Part shown: piece by piece, positions 7,530-14,670 of the stretch | How the letters are laid out: each line of letters opens with the position of its first letter | How positions within the stretch are numbered: position 1 is the first letter of the stretch | Assembly: GCA_030745285.1 (NCBI GenBank) | Contig: JASLOV010000279.1 | Coordinates: 1 to 22,026, forward strand | Origin: Dehalococcoidia bacterium | GTDB taxonomy: Bacteria; Chloroflexota; Dehalococcoidia; UBA2979 | DNA: 22,026 nucleotides | Reading direction: 5' to 3' | Made by a program: the position numbers and the translations under genes | The notes under the pieces: model-generated | Seen by the model: only the letters and a program-made list of their open reading frames with translations | Told to the model about the DNA's origin: nothing | The model's database searches: none

Positions 7530-8656
7530 CCAGGGGAGCCGGACGTGCCTGCGGCACCGGTGGTTCCCTCGGTTCCTGCGGTTCCTGCACCGCCCGGCAG
7601 CGGGGTTCCCGGAAGCGACCCCTGCGCCGGCTCGGCGAGCCCGGGCTCCGCGAGTGCGCCTTCGGCGGCGGGGTCCGCGGCCTCCGTCAGCCGCATCAGC
7701 AGATCGCGCGCGACGCGATTGGTGCGCTCGATCTCCTCGACCTCGCGGCGACCGGCGTCGCCGCTGGCGTCGGTCCAGCGCCGGAAGTGAGCAACGATCG
7801 TCTCTCGCTGCTCCTCGAGGGCGACGGCCATCTCCTGCAGCCGCTGTCGCGAGCCGGCGATCTGCTGGCGCAGGATCGACCGCTCCTCCGCAGCCGCGGC
7901 CAGGTCGTTGCGCACATCGTTCAGCGCCGTCTCGAAGAGGGCGATCCGCTCCTCCATGCGCAGTCGCGTCGCGCGCTGTTGCTCGACGACCTCCAGCAGC
8001 TCGTGCTCGCGGTCGCCGGCCGCCCGCAGGGCGGCGACGTCCTGCTCGAGCTGGACGCGACCCTCCTCCGCAACGCGAGCGCGGTCACTGAGCGCGACAT
8101 GTGCGGCATCCAGCCGCGCCACGCCGGGCGTGGCCCGGCCCTGTTCGTCGCGGATGCCGCGCATCTCTTCCTCGCTGGCGGCCATGCGTTGCTCGAGCGC
8201 CGCGATCTGATCGTCCAGCGAGCGTTCCCGGCGGTCGCGCTCGGCGCTGCCGGCGATGGTGCGGGCGCTGCCTTGGTCCGCGGCATCCGCCTGCTCCTGC
8301 AGCGCACTGAGCGCGACCAGCACCTGTTCGAGCTCGCGCGCGAGCACCGCCCGCTCGGCCTGCTCCCGTCCCGACTGGCGCTCGACCGCGGCGGTGAGGT
8401 CACGGCGCAACGATGCCTCCTGCTCGACGCGCTCGGCCAGTTCCGCGGCATCACGCCGGGTCGCCTGCGCAGTCTGCTGCTCCGCGTCGTGGCGCTGCGT
8501 TCGCCCATCGATCAGCGCAACGGCATCGTGCAGGTGAGCCAGTTCTGCCTGCTGTGCGTGCAGCGTCGCGATCACGCGGCTGATCGCGCCCGCGACGTCG
8601 CCGAGGTCACCCGCGACGGTGAAGGTACGATCCGGGACGGTCTCGTTCGTTGCCAT
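7526..8656 (-). CDS. Coiled-coil protein of unknown function between hom and thrC
   Basis: I do not recognise a named family. The 376-residue protein has no signal peptide or membrane segment. Residues of about 25 to 305 are rich in Ala, Glu, Arg, Gln and Leu with heptad-like spacing (for example LARELEQVLVALSALQEQ), typical of a long coiled coil. Residues of about 320 to 376 form a Gly/Pro/Ala/Thr-rich, probably disordered tail whose DNA contains a 9-bp tandem repeat. The ATG at 8656 is 44 bp after hom, and the TGA overlaps the thrC start. It is therefore in a hom-X-thrC transcript, but the sequence gives no sign of a role in threonine synthesis. A structural, chromosome-associated or division-related function is equally possible. 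Confidence 0.85.
   Translation of the reverse strand: MATNETVPDRTFTVAGDLGDVAGAISRVIATLHAQQAELAHLHDAVALIDGRTQRHDAEQQTAQATRRDAAELAERVEQEASLRRDLTAAVERQSGREQAERAVLARELEQVLVALSALQEQADAADQGSARTIAGSAERDRRERSLDDQIAALEQRMAASEEEMRGIRDEQGRATPGVARLDAAHVALSDRARVAEEGRVQLEQDVAALRAAGDREHELLEVVEQQRATRLRMEERIALFETALNDVRNDLAAAAEERSILRQQIAGSRQRLQEMAVALEEQRETIVAHFRRWTDASGDAGRREVEEIERTNRVARDLLMRLTEAADPAAEGALAEPGLAEPAQGSLPGTPLPGGAGTAGTEGTTGAAGTSGSPG
7562..7588. repeat. Three tandem 9-bp units in the coiled-coil gene tail
   Basis: Three adjacent units of the form GGTTCC-N3 (GGTTCCCTC, GGTTCCTGC, GGTTCCTGC) encode a Gly-Thr-containing tripeptide repeat in the C-terminal tail. The 9-bp period keeps the frame, so copy number could vary without breaking the gene. 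Confidence 0.75.
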
Positions 8657-8700
8657 CTCAGCCCGTCCTCAACCTGCCCTCAAGGGCCTTCAGCTCGCGC

Positions 8701-9984
8701 TCAACTGGCCATCGCCAGCACGTTGCCGACGACGACCTCGTCGAAGCCGTCGATCTGCTCGAGCGCGGTGCGGAGACGGCCGCCGTTGGCGAGGTAGGTG
8801 GTGATCACGAACTCCTCCGTCGGCGCGTCTTCTTCCATCCCGAACTGGATCACCGAGGCGATGTTGATGCCGTGTTCACCGAGCGCAGTCGCCACCTTCG
8901 CCAGCACGCCTGGCTGGTTCGCCCCGGTCATGCGGATGTAGTAGCGCGACTCATGGTCGTCCGGCGCGCGCACCGTCGCCGCGGTGTAGGTGATCTGGTT
9001 CAGCGGCTCGCGCCCGACCACGAGGTCGCGGGCGACATCGAGCACGTCCGCCAGCACCGCCCCGGCCGTGGGCCGCGGCCCGGCCCCCGGCCCCTCGAAC
9101 AGCACGCGCCCGACGAGGTCGCCTTCCACCTGCACGGCGTTGAGCACGCCGTCGACCTTGGCCAGTGGCTCGCCGTACCCGATCAGCGTCGGCCGCACGG
9201 AGGCGACCAGTTCGCCGTCGCTCAGCCGGCCGGTCGCCAGCAGCTTGATGGTGTGCCCCAGCTCGGCAGCATACGTAAAGTCGCTCGCCGTCAGCGTCGT
9301 GATGCCCTGCCGGATCACCTCGTCCGGCGCGATCGCCACGTGGAAGGCGAGCCCGCAGAGGATCGCGAGCTTGTACGAAGCGTCGATGCCCTCGACGTCG
9401 TCCGTCGGATCGGGCTCCGCGTAGCCGAGGCGATGGGCCTCCGCCAGCACGTCCTCGTAGTCCGCGCCGTCCTGCGCCATCGCCGTCAGCATGAAGTTGG
9501 TGGTGCCGTTGATGATGGCCGTGACCGTGTGCACGTCGTTCGCCAGCAGGTCGCGCCTCAACGGCTGCACGATCGGGATGCCGCCGCCGACCGAGGCCTC
9601 GTAGAGCAGCCGCACGTTGTGCCGGGAAGCGACGGCGAGCAGCTCCGCGCCATACTTCGCGATCACCTCCTTGTTCGCGGTCACCACGTGACGGCCGGCG
9701 CGCAACGCCCGCTCGATGTACTCGCGGGCGGGGTCCTCGCCGCCCAGCAGCTCGATCACGATCTGCGTGCCGGGGTCGCCGATCACATCGTCCACGTCGG
9801 TCGTGAGCTGTTCCGTCGCCAGGCCCGGCCGCGGACGCGAGGCGTCCCGCACCAGCGCACGGCGCAACTCCAGCGGCCGTCCGACGCGCGCGGCGTAGCG
9901 CTCCGCCCCCTGCTGCAGCGCCTCCACGACGCCACCGCCGACGTTGCCCGCGCCGAGCATGCCGATGCCGATCGCTTCGCTCAT
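8701..9984 (-). CDS. hom: Homoserine dehydrogenase
   Basis: This NAD(P)-dependent enzyme reduces aspartate semialdehyde to homoserine, the branch point to threonine and methionine. The 427-residue protein is the monofunctional type with a regulatory tail. The N-terminus has the Rossmann motif GMLGAGNVGGG (residues 8-18). The catalytic domain has ANKEVIAKYG, YEASVGGGIPI, INGTTNFML and YAEPDPTDDVEGIDASYKL, the family signature. From about residue 350 an ACT domain begins (YYIRMTGANQPGVLAKVATAL), which usually gives feedback inhibition by threonine. No aspartate kinase is fused. The ATG at 9984 is 15 bp after the parvulin-like gene, so the genes are probably co-transcribed; the ribosome binding site is weak. 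thrC lies two genes downstream. Confidence 0.96.
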   Translation of the reverse strand: MSEAIGIGMLGAGNVGGGVVEALQQGAERYAARVGRPLELRRALVRDASRPRPGLATEQLTTDVDDVIGDPGTQIVIELLGGEDPAREYIERALRAGRHVVTANKEVIAKYGAELLAVASRHNVRLLYEASVGGGIPIVQPLRRDLLANDVHTVTAIINGTTNFMLTAMAQDGADYEDVLAEAHRLGYAEPDPTDDVEGIDASYKLAILCGLAFHVAIAPDEVIRQGITTLTASDFTYAAELGHTIKLLATGRLSDGELVASVRPTLIGYGEPLAKVDGVLNAVQVEGDLVGRVLFEGPGAGPRPTAGAVLADVLDVARDLVVGREPLNQITYTAATVRAPDDHESRYYIRMTGANQPGVLAKVATALGEHGINIASVIQFGMEEDAPTEEFVITTYLANGGRLRTALEQIDGFDEVVVGNVLAMAS

Positions 9985-9999
9985 CTCACATCACTCATC

Positions 10000-10995
10000 T
10001 CACTGGTCCAGCACAGCGCTGACATCGCCCACCACACGATTGACGATCCACTCCTCCTCGCCGATCGAGAGGTCGAACGTAATCGCGACCAAGGCGCGCT
10101 CCTGCTCGCGCCAGTCGTTGAGCAGGCGGCCGGTCAACTCCGCGGTCTGGGCCTCGTCCAGCTCTCGCTCCGGCTCACGCTCCCACACGATGTAGACATC
10201 GAAGAATAGTCCGCTGGGAATGACGGCGGTCACGGCGCCCGCCTCCAGATCGGTGACGGCCTCCGCCACCTCCGCGTCCAGCAGCTCCAGCATGAACCAG
10301 CCCAGGTCGCCCTCGTTCTCGCGGTTGTCGCTGTCGGCCGTGCGCTCAAGCACCAGCTCGGCGAAGTCGGCCCCGCCCAGCGCCAGCTCCCGCACCTCCT
10401 CCGCCTCGCCGCTGCCGACCAGCCGGATGCGGGCCAGGCGCACCTGCTCGGCGATAGGGGAAAGCGTCTCACGCAGGCTTTCGGCGACGCGCGCCCGCAG
10501 CAGGCGGGCGGCGATAATGTCGTAGTACTCCTGCTGCGAGAGACCGGAGTTGCGCAGCTCCGCCTGCAGCGAGTCGGCAAACTGCTTGCGGTCGGCGGAG
10601 TCTTCCAGCCCGTATCGCGCCCGCAGATCTTGCTCCACCTCAGCATCCCCGACCGCACCGACCAGCGCTGGCGCACGACGTCGGTAGACCTCGTCATCGA
10701 CCAGCAGCGCGACGGTAGCGGAGACGAGGCCGGCCGTCCCTTGCTGGTAGCCGCCTTCGAAGAGCGCGTAGTAGGTCCCGCGCCGCGCGACGTCGGAGGT
10801 GGAGTAGTCGCGCCCCTCGACCGTGAGCACGTGCGCCCGCGGTGCCTGGTACTGCGTGACGTAGAGCCCGACGGCGATGATGCCGCCCACCACGGCCAGC
10901 GCCCCGATCACGCCCGTGGTGATCAGCCGCTGGCGGCGGTCCGCTGCCTCACGCTGTTCGCGCCGGGACAGTGCTGACTGCTTCTCGCGGGCCAC
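10000..10995 (-). CDS. Membrane-anchored parvulin/SurA-like foldase, apparently lacking catalytic histidines
   Basis: The 331-residue protein has a basic cytosolic start (residues 1-23), one membrane segment at about 24-46, then an extracytoplasmic SurA_N-like helical region (about 60-180) and a parvulin-type domain (about 185-275). The parvulin call rests on DFAELVLERTADSDNRENEGDLGWF, where DFAEL and GDLGW are family hallmarks. The ARHIL histidine is replaced (ARIRL) and the FGYH histidine near the domain end is also missing (LFFDVY). It may therefore act as a chaperone rather than a prolyl isomerase. The start is GTG at 10995 with a G-rich site (AGGGGG) about 8 nt upstream. It follows rpsR by 109 bp and precedes hom by 15 bp. 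The fold assignment is likely; the loss of activity is inferred by eye alignment. Confidence 0.8.
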   Translation of the reverse strand: MAREKQSALSRREQREAADRRQRLITTGVIGALAVVGGIIAVGLYVTQYQAPRAHVLTVEGRDYSTSDVARRGTYYALFEGGYQQGTAGLVSATVALLVDDEVYRRRAPALVGAVGDAEVEQDLRARYGLEDSADRKQFADSLQAELRNSGLSQQEYYDIIAARLLRARVAESLRETLSPIAEQVRLARIRLVGSGEAEEVRELALGGADFAELVLERTADSDNRENEGDLGWFMLELLDAEVAEAVTDLEAGAVTAVIPSGLFFDVYIVWEREPERELDEAQTAELTGRLLNDWREQERALVAITFDLSIGEEEWIVNRVVGDVSAVLDQ

Positions 10996-11065
10996 GGCTC
11001 GCCCCCTTCGTGGCCGCCGCTATACCTGTTCGTCGGCCCGGCCGGGGAGAGCGAGGCTGGCCGGT

Positions 11066-11084
11066 GGGCGCCTGCTTCGCGCCC
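11066..11084 (-). terminator. Weak hairpin after rpsR
   Basis: A 6-bp perfect inverted repeat (GGGCGC/GCGCCC) with a 7-nt loop lies 20 nt after the rpsR stop. No T-run follows, so it may be only a 3' processing hairpin or part of a factor-dependent terminator. Confidence 0.3.
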
Positions 11085-11104
11085 GTTCCTGCCTGCAGCG
11101 GCTG

Positions 11105-11548
11105 CTAGCGCCTGCCGCCTGCGGGCACGCCGGACGCACGAACGTGTTCAGCGGTATAGGGGAGCAGTGCCATGTAACGCGCGCGCTTCACCGCCCGCGC
11201 CACCACACGCTGGTGCTTCGCGCAGGTACCAACCTTGCGTCGCGCTTCCATCTTGCCGCGGTCGCCGACGTAGCGGCGGACGCGCTCCACATCCTTGTAA
11301 TCAAGGATGTCAGTGTGGTTGATGCAGAACTCGCAGCCACGACGACGGAAACCGCCGCCGCCGCCGCCGCCACGACGGTCCCGGTCACGCGGCCGGTCAT
11401 CGTCGCGGTCGTCACGGTCACGCGGCCGGTCATCTCGGTCGCGAGGCCGCTCGTCGTGACGGTCATCCGGGTGCGCGGGCGCGGCTGCCGCAGCCGGGGC
11501 AGGAGCGGCGGGCGCTGTCGATTCTGGAGGCGCGGGCTCGTTCGTCAC
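11105..11548 (-). CDS. rpsR: 30S ribosomal protein S18 with long N-terminal extension
   Basis: S18 sits on the 30S platform as a partner of S6. The conserved part (about residues 68-138) contains CEFC (Cys72, Cys75) and CAKH (Cys109, His112), the metal-binding form of S18, followed by KRARYMALLPY. The usual length is 70 to 95 residues, but here a tail of about 67 residues precedes the core. It consists of an Ala/Pro stretch (about 5-25), a run of Arg/Asp repeats such as RPRDRDDR (about 30-59) and seven Gly (60-66). The start is GTG at 11548, with only a weak AAGAG upstream. An internal start was considered, but no ATG, GTG or TTG with a good ribosome binding site lies nearer the core. ssb lies 77 bp upstream in the same operon. 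Confidence 0.95.
   Translation of the reverse strand: MTNEPAPPESTAPAAPAPAAAAAPAHPDDRHDERPRDRDDRPRDRDDRDDDRPRDRDRRGGGGGGGFRRRGCEFCINHTDILDYKDVERVRRYVGDRGKMEARRKVGTCAKHQRVVARAVKRARYMALLPYTAEHVRASGVPAGGRR
11351..11434. repeat. GCC triplet run and 33-bp direct repeat in rpsR
   Basis: A run of CCG triplets (11351-11371) encodes the poly-Gly stretch. A 20-bp identical direct repeat, at 11382-11401 and 11415-11434, has a period of 33 bp (11 codons) and encodes the Arg/Asp-rich segment. Both are in frame, so slippage would change the tail length without breaking S18. Confidence 0.8.
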
Positions 11549-11625
11549 AGTTCAGGCTCTTTCATACGGTGCTCTCGTTCGGGACTCTCGTTCAGATGCT
11601 CGCGCTCAGTTCCTGGTCGGTGCCG

Positions 11626-12045
11626 TCAGAACGGCAGGTCGTCCGGCTCAACGTCGCCTTCGGCGTCCGCGCCGACGGCGATGCCCGGATCGTAACTCGA
11701 CTGCGCCCCACCGTCGCGAGGCCCGAGGAATTCGAATCGATCCGCGACCAGGTCGGTGCGGTAGTGCTTCTTGCCGCACTCGCCGTCCCAGTTGCGCGTC
11801 TGCATGCGGCCTTCGATGTAGACCTCACGCCCCTTCGTCAGGTACTGGGCCATCGTCTCGGCCGTTCGTCCGAACGCCACGACGTTGAACCACTCCGTGT
11901 CCTCCACACGCTCACCCGAAGACGACGTGTAGGTCCGGCCGACGGCGACGCGGACCTCCGTCAGTGGGCTGCCGTTAGCCGTGTACCGCATCTCCGGATC
12001 ACGACCCAGCCTCCCGATGATCATGCACTTATTGAGGTTGCCCAT
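11626..12045 (-). CDS. ssb: Single-stranded DNA-binding protein
   Basis: SSB coats single-stranded DNA in replication and repair and recruits partner proteins through its tail. The 139-residue protein has an OB fold (about residues 1-105: NLNKCMIIGRLGRDPEMRYT, WFNVVAFGRTAETMAQYL, REVYIEGRMQTRNW), a short acidic linker and the partner-binding tip DDLPF at the C-terminus. The linker is short compared with E. coli SSB (177 residues). I place the start at ATG 12045: GGAGG (12055-12059) is 9 nt upstream, whereas it directly abuts the in-frame GTG 12054 and leaves that codon no spacing. It lies between rpsF and rpsR, the classic arrangement for the replication-linked ssb. Confidence 0.96.
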   Translation of the reverse strand: MGNLNKCMIIGRLGRDPEMRYTANGSPLTEVRVAVGRTYTSSSGERVEDTEWFNVVAFGRTAETMAQYLTKGREVYIEGRMQTRNWDGECGKKHYRTDLVADRFEFLGPRDGGAQSSYDPGIAVGADAEGDVEPDDLPF

Positions 12046-12054
12046 CAGCGTCAC

Positions 12055-12059
12055 CCTCC
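12055..12059 (-). promoter_or_regulatory. Ribosome binding site that fixes the ssb start
   Basis: GGAGG on the minus strand stands 9 nt before ATG 12045 and 0 nt before GTG 12054. The spacing supports the ATG and a protein three residues shorter than the longest reading. Confidence 0.7.
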
Positions 12060-12113
12060 CGCCTGGGGAGCCAGTATCTCGATCTCGGAGTGAAGTCTAC
12101 TCCAGCGGCGATA

Positions 12114-12734
12114 TTACTCCGCACCCGCCGTGGCTGGCGACGGCTCCTCGCCCGATGCCGGCATCGGGGCGGCTGTCGCGTCCGGGGCTGCCGCAGGAGC
12201 CGCCTCGGCCTCAGGGGTGGTCGCAGGAGCCTCGACCGCCGGAGCGGCTGCAGGAGCCTCCGCTGCCGGGGCAGTTGGCGCTGGAGCTACCGGGTCCTCA
12301 ACGGCCGCTTCGGCTGCGGGCTGCTCGCCGTCGGCCGGTGCCTCCGCCGCCGGTGCGTCTGCGCCGTCGGCTGGCGCAGCCGCCGCCACCGGTGCGCGCA
12401 CCGGGGTCTCTGCGCGAATCCGCTGGGCAGGGGGCGGCCCGTCCATCGGCACGACGTCCTTCAGCAGGATGTGGCGGACGACGTCCTCCGAGATCACGAG
12501 CTGCGCCTCGAGCGCGGCCGTGGCCTCCTGCGGCAGGTTCATCGTTGCGAGCACGTACGTGCCCTCAAGCTCGTGATCGATCGGATAGGCGAGGCGACGG
12601 CGCCCCCAGCTGTCCATCGAGAGCACTTCACCCCCGGCCTCTGTGATCAGGCCGCCGACCCAGTCAACAACCGCCGTCGCCTCATCCACGGCCTTGCGCG
12701 CGTGGACGATGTACAGCAACTCGTATTCGTGCAA
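12114..12734 (-). CDS. rpsF: 30S ribosomal protein S6 with long C-terminal tail
   Basis: S6 binds S18 and 16S rRNA on the 30S platform. The core (about residues 1-95) has the expected HEYELLYIVHARK start, WGRRRLAYPIDHELEGTYVLATM and a helical end. After it comes a tail of about 110 residues almost wholly of Ala, Pro, Glu and Asp with scattered Thr and Gly, and no Lys. Typical S6 is 95 to 130 residues. The start is probably TTG at 12734, since family members begin right at HEYE and a G-rich site (12741-12745) lies 6 nt upstream. GTG at 12782 is in frame but would add 16 unconserved residues without a ribosome binding site. It is the first gene of rpsF-ssb-rpsR, downstream of a strong promoter. 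Confidence 0.93.
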   Translation of the reverse strand: MHEYELLYIVHARKAVDEATAVVDWVGGLITEAGGEVLSMDSWGRRRLAYPIDHELEGTYVLATMNLPQEATAALEAQLVISEDVVRHILLKDVVPMDGPPPAQRIRAETPVRAPVAAAAPADGADAPAAEAPADGEQPAAEAAVEDPVAPAPTAPAAEAPAAAPAVEAPATTPEAEAAPAAAPDATAAPMPASGEEPSPATAGAE

Positions 12735-12848
12735 CCAGAACCCCCGCCTGACGCCACCGCCTGCCCAGCTCGTCGGAGACACAACAGCGCCCGGCGCCGT
12801 CGATGCAGCCGCCGGGCAAGTCGGCTTAGCGTCGATCTTTCCGTTCGC

Positions 12849-12876
12849 AGTATAGAACGCGGATTTGGAGGGTCAA
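12849..12876 (-). promoter_or_regulatory. Sigma70-type promoter of the rpsF-ssb-rpsR operon
   Basis: On the minus strand TTGACC (12876-12871) is followed after 16 bp by TATACT (12854-12849), matching five of six bases at each hexamer. It lies in an AT-richer patch between the acyl-CoA dehydrogenase stop and rpsF. The predicted start near 12842 gives a leader of about 108 nt to TTG 12734. Confidence 0.78.
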
Positions 12877-12946
12877 CGAATGAACCGGCGGAAGCAGCCG
12901 TTCCGCCGCAGGGACGAGGCCAACCCTGAGCTCAGACGGGGCGGCG

Positions 12947-14139
12947 CTAGCCGCGCGGGAGGCCGAGCCCGCGAGTGGCGATGATGTTGCGCTGAATCTC
13001 GCTCGTGCCAGCCGCGATCGTCGCCGGTACGGCCTGTACGTATGACTTCGTGAAGCGCCCGTTCAGCGGCGCACGCCCGTCGCCGTCCTCCCAGAGGCCG
13101 GCGTGCAGGCCGAAGACCTTCGAGCCGGTGCGCGAGAGCGACTGCGAGAGCTCCGAGTTGAAGAGCTTCGAGGTCGACGCCTCGTAGTTCGGGATCTGGT
13201 TGGCGGCCTGCATCGAGATGATGCGGAACGAGAAGTTGAACATCACCTCGGTCTCGATGTAGCGCTCCGCGATCTCCGCGCGCACGGAGGGCCGCAGGTC
13301 GGCCTTCGCCGCGCCGTCCTCCGTGGCGATGTAGTCGAGCAGCGAGTTAATCGACCGGCGGCTGCTGATCGCGCCCGTGATGTTCGACCGCTCAAAGTCC
13401 AGCAGCGTCATGCCGACGTACCAGCCGCGGTTCTCCTCGCCCACCAGGTTGGTGGCGGGGACGCGCACGTCCTCGAAGAAGACCTCGTTGAAGTGGTGCC
13501 GCCACGACATGTCGATCAGCGGGCGGATCGTGATCCCCGGCGAGTTCTTGTCGAGGATCAGGAAGGAGATGCCGCGATGCTTGGGCGCGTCGGGGTCGGT
13601 GCGCACGAGGGCGTAGAGCCAGTCGGCGCGGTGGGCGCCGGTGGTCCAGATCTTCTGGCCGTTGACACATAGTCGTCGCCGTCGCGCACCGCGCGCGTCT
13701 GCAGAGAGGCGAGGTCTGAGCCCGAGCCCGGCTCGGAGTAGCCCTGCCGCCAGTTCACCTCGCCGGAGAGGATCTTGGGCAGGTACTCCTTCTTCTGCTC
13801 TTCGCTGCCGTGCACGATCAGGGTCGGGCCCAGCTGGCTGACGCCCTGCCCGCCCACGCCGGGCGCGCCCGCCAGCGTCATCTCCTGCTTGAAGATGAAC
13901 TGCTCCATCGGCGTCAGGCCGGCGCCGCCGTACTCCTTCGGCCAGGCCGGGGCGACCCAGCCCTTCTCGGAGAGCGCGTCCGCCCAGTCGCTCGCCGCCC
14001 GGCGCTCGCTGGCGTCCTCGGAGACCCGGTCGACTTCCCAGTCGCCACCGTGCTCGTAGCGAGCGGGCAGCCGGGTCTCGATCACTTCCTGCACCTCGGC
14101 ACGGAACTCAGCCTGTTCGTCGTTGTCGTTCCAGTCCAT
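12947..14139 (-). pseudogene. Acyl-CoA dehydrogenase, interrupted by one frameshift
   Basis: FAD-dependent acyl-CoA dehydrogenases introduce the alpha-beta double bond in fatty acyl-CoA and related CoA thioesters. The first part (14139 down to about 13670) starts MDWNDNDEQAEFRAEV and includes the substrate/FAD region RQGYSEPGSGSDLASL. At 13663-13670 the frame breaks: DDYV should run on into VNGQKIWTTGAHRADW, which is present in the next frame. Restoring one base gives 397 residues, the normal family length, ending with AAGTSEIQRNIIATRGLGLPRG. No other damage is seen, so this is either a very recent mutation or a sequencing or assembly error at GTGTC. The ATG start has GAGGAG 6 nt upstream. 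The substrate cannot be deduced, and the catalytic Glu position is not obvious by eye. Confidence 0.9.
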
Positions 14140-14198
14140 CGAGGGCTCCTCAGGGTCTTCTGCAGGTTCCTTACTGGGGTCGCCTGCTCAGCGGCCGG

Positions 14199-14228
14199 AT
14201 CATGCGGCGCACGTGCGACGGCCGTCAA
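14199..14228 (-). promoter_or_regulatory. Possible promoter of the acyl-CoA dehydrogenase gene
   Basis: On the minus strand TTGACG (14228-14223) and CATGAT (14204-14199) are 18 bp apart, matching five and four consensus bases. A perfect inverted repeat (CGGCCGT/ACGGCCG, 14219-14237, 5-nt loop) overlaps the -35 box and could be an operator, or the 3' hairpin of the upstream lipoprotein gene. Confidence 0.4.
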
Positions 14229-14266
14229 TCACGGCCGGCCGCCGACGACGGACTGCGCGTTCACGG

Positions 14267-14620
14267 TCAAGGCTGTCGCAGGGGGACGTCATCAAGGGCT
14301 TCGCGGAGGGCATCACCGGCCTTATCATCCCCCCTATAGCAGGTGACCGGTAAGTCGCCGCCAACCTTCGCCGACGCGAAACAAATCGGTTCATCGTCGC
14401 GTGCGAGTGCGCTCCACTCTTGCGTCTCACCAAACAGATGGTATCGAACGACGTAGCGTGTGCCACGGATCGGATTGGACCCGTAGTTTCCGACGATCGC
14501 GGGTTCTTCACCCACGCTGAGTACTTCGTAGTCGGACGGGCCACCACCGAACGAGCAAGCAGCCAGAAGGACAGAACCCACGAGCACCAACTCGCCCAGC
14601 CGCATCACCCGACGCGCCAC
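14267..14620 (-). CDS. Small predicted lipoprotein, unknown function
   Basis: I recognise no family. The protein of up to 117 residues begins with a short basic stretch, a hydrophobic run (LGELVLVGSVLLAAC) and a lipobox LAAC followed by SFGGG, the layout of a lipoprotein cleaved before Cys22. The mature part of about 95 residues is soluble and polar, with two further Cys (CFAS and TCYRG) that could form a disulfide. The start may be GTG 14620 or ATG 14605; neither has a clear ribosome binding site. The DNA is visibly less GC-rich than its neighbours, which suits a fast-evolving or acquired gene. It lies 50 bp after glyA. The signal peptide is convincing; the function is unknown. Confidence 0.65.
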   Translation of the reverse strand: MARRVMRLGELVLVGSVLLAACSFGGGPSDYEVLSVGEEPAIVGNYGSNPIRGTRYVVRYHLFGETQEWSALARDDEPICFASAKVGGDLPVTCYRGDDKAGDALREALDDVPLRQP

Positions 14621-14670
14621 CCGTTACGGATGCCATGCCGACGACCTAGGGACACGGCGATACACCAGTC

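Noticed and set aside
8650..10209. A 519-residue plus-strand frame opposite hom and the parvulin-like gene
   Set aside because: It is antisense to homoserine dehydrogenase, whose motifs are unambiguous; its composition (many His, Arg, Gln) is that of a mirror frame.
11351..11434. Repeats that might suggest a CRISPR or iteron array
   Set aside because: There are only two copies, they are in frame within rpsR, and they encode Arg/Asp repeats; no unique spacers are present.
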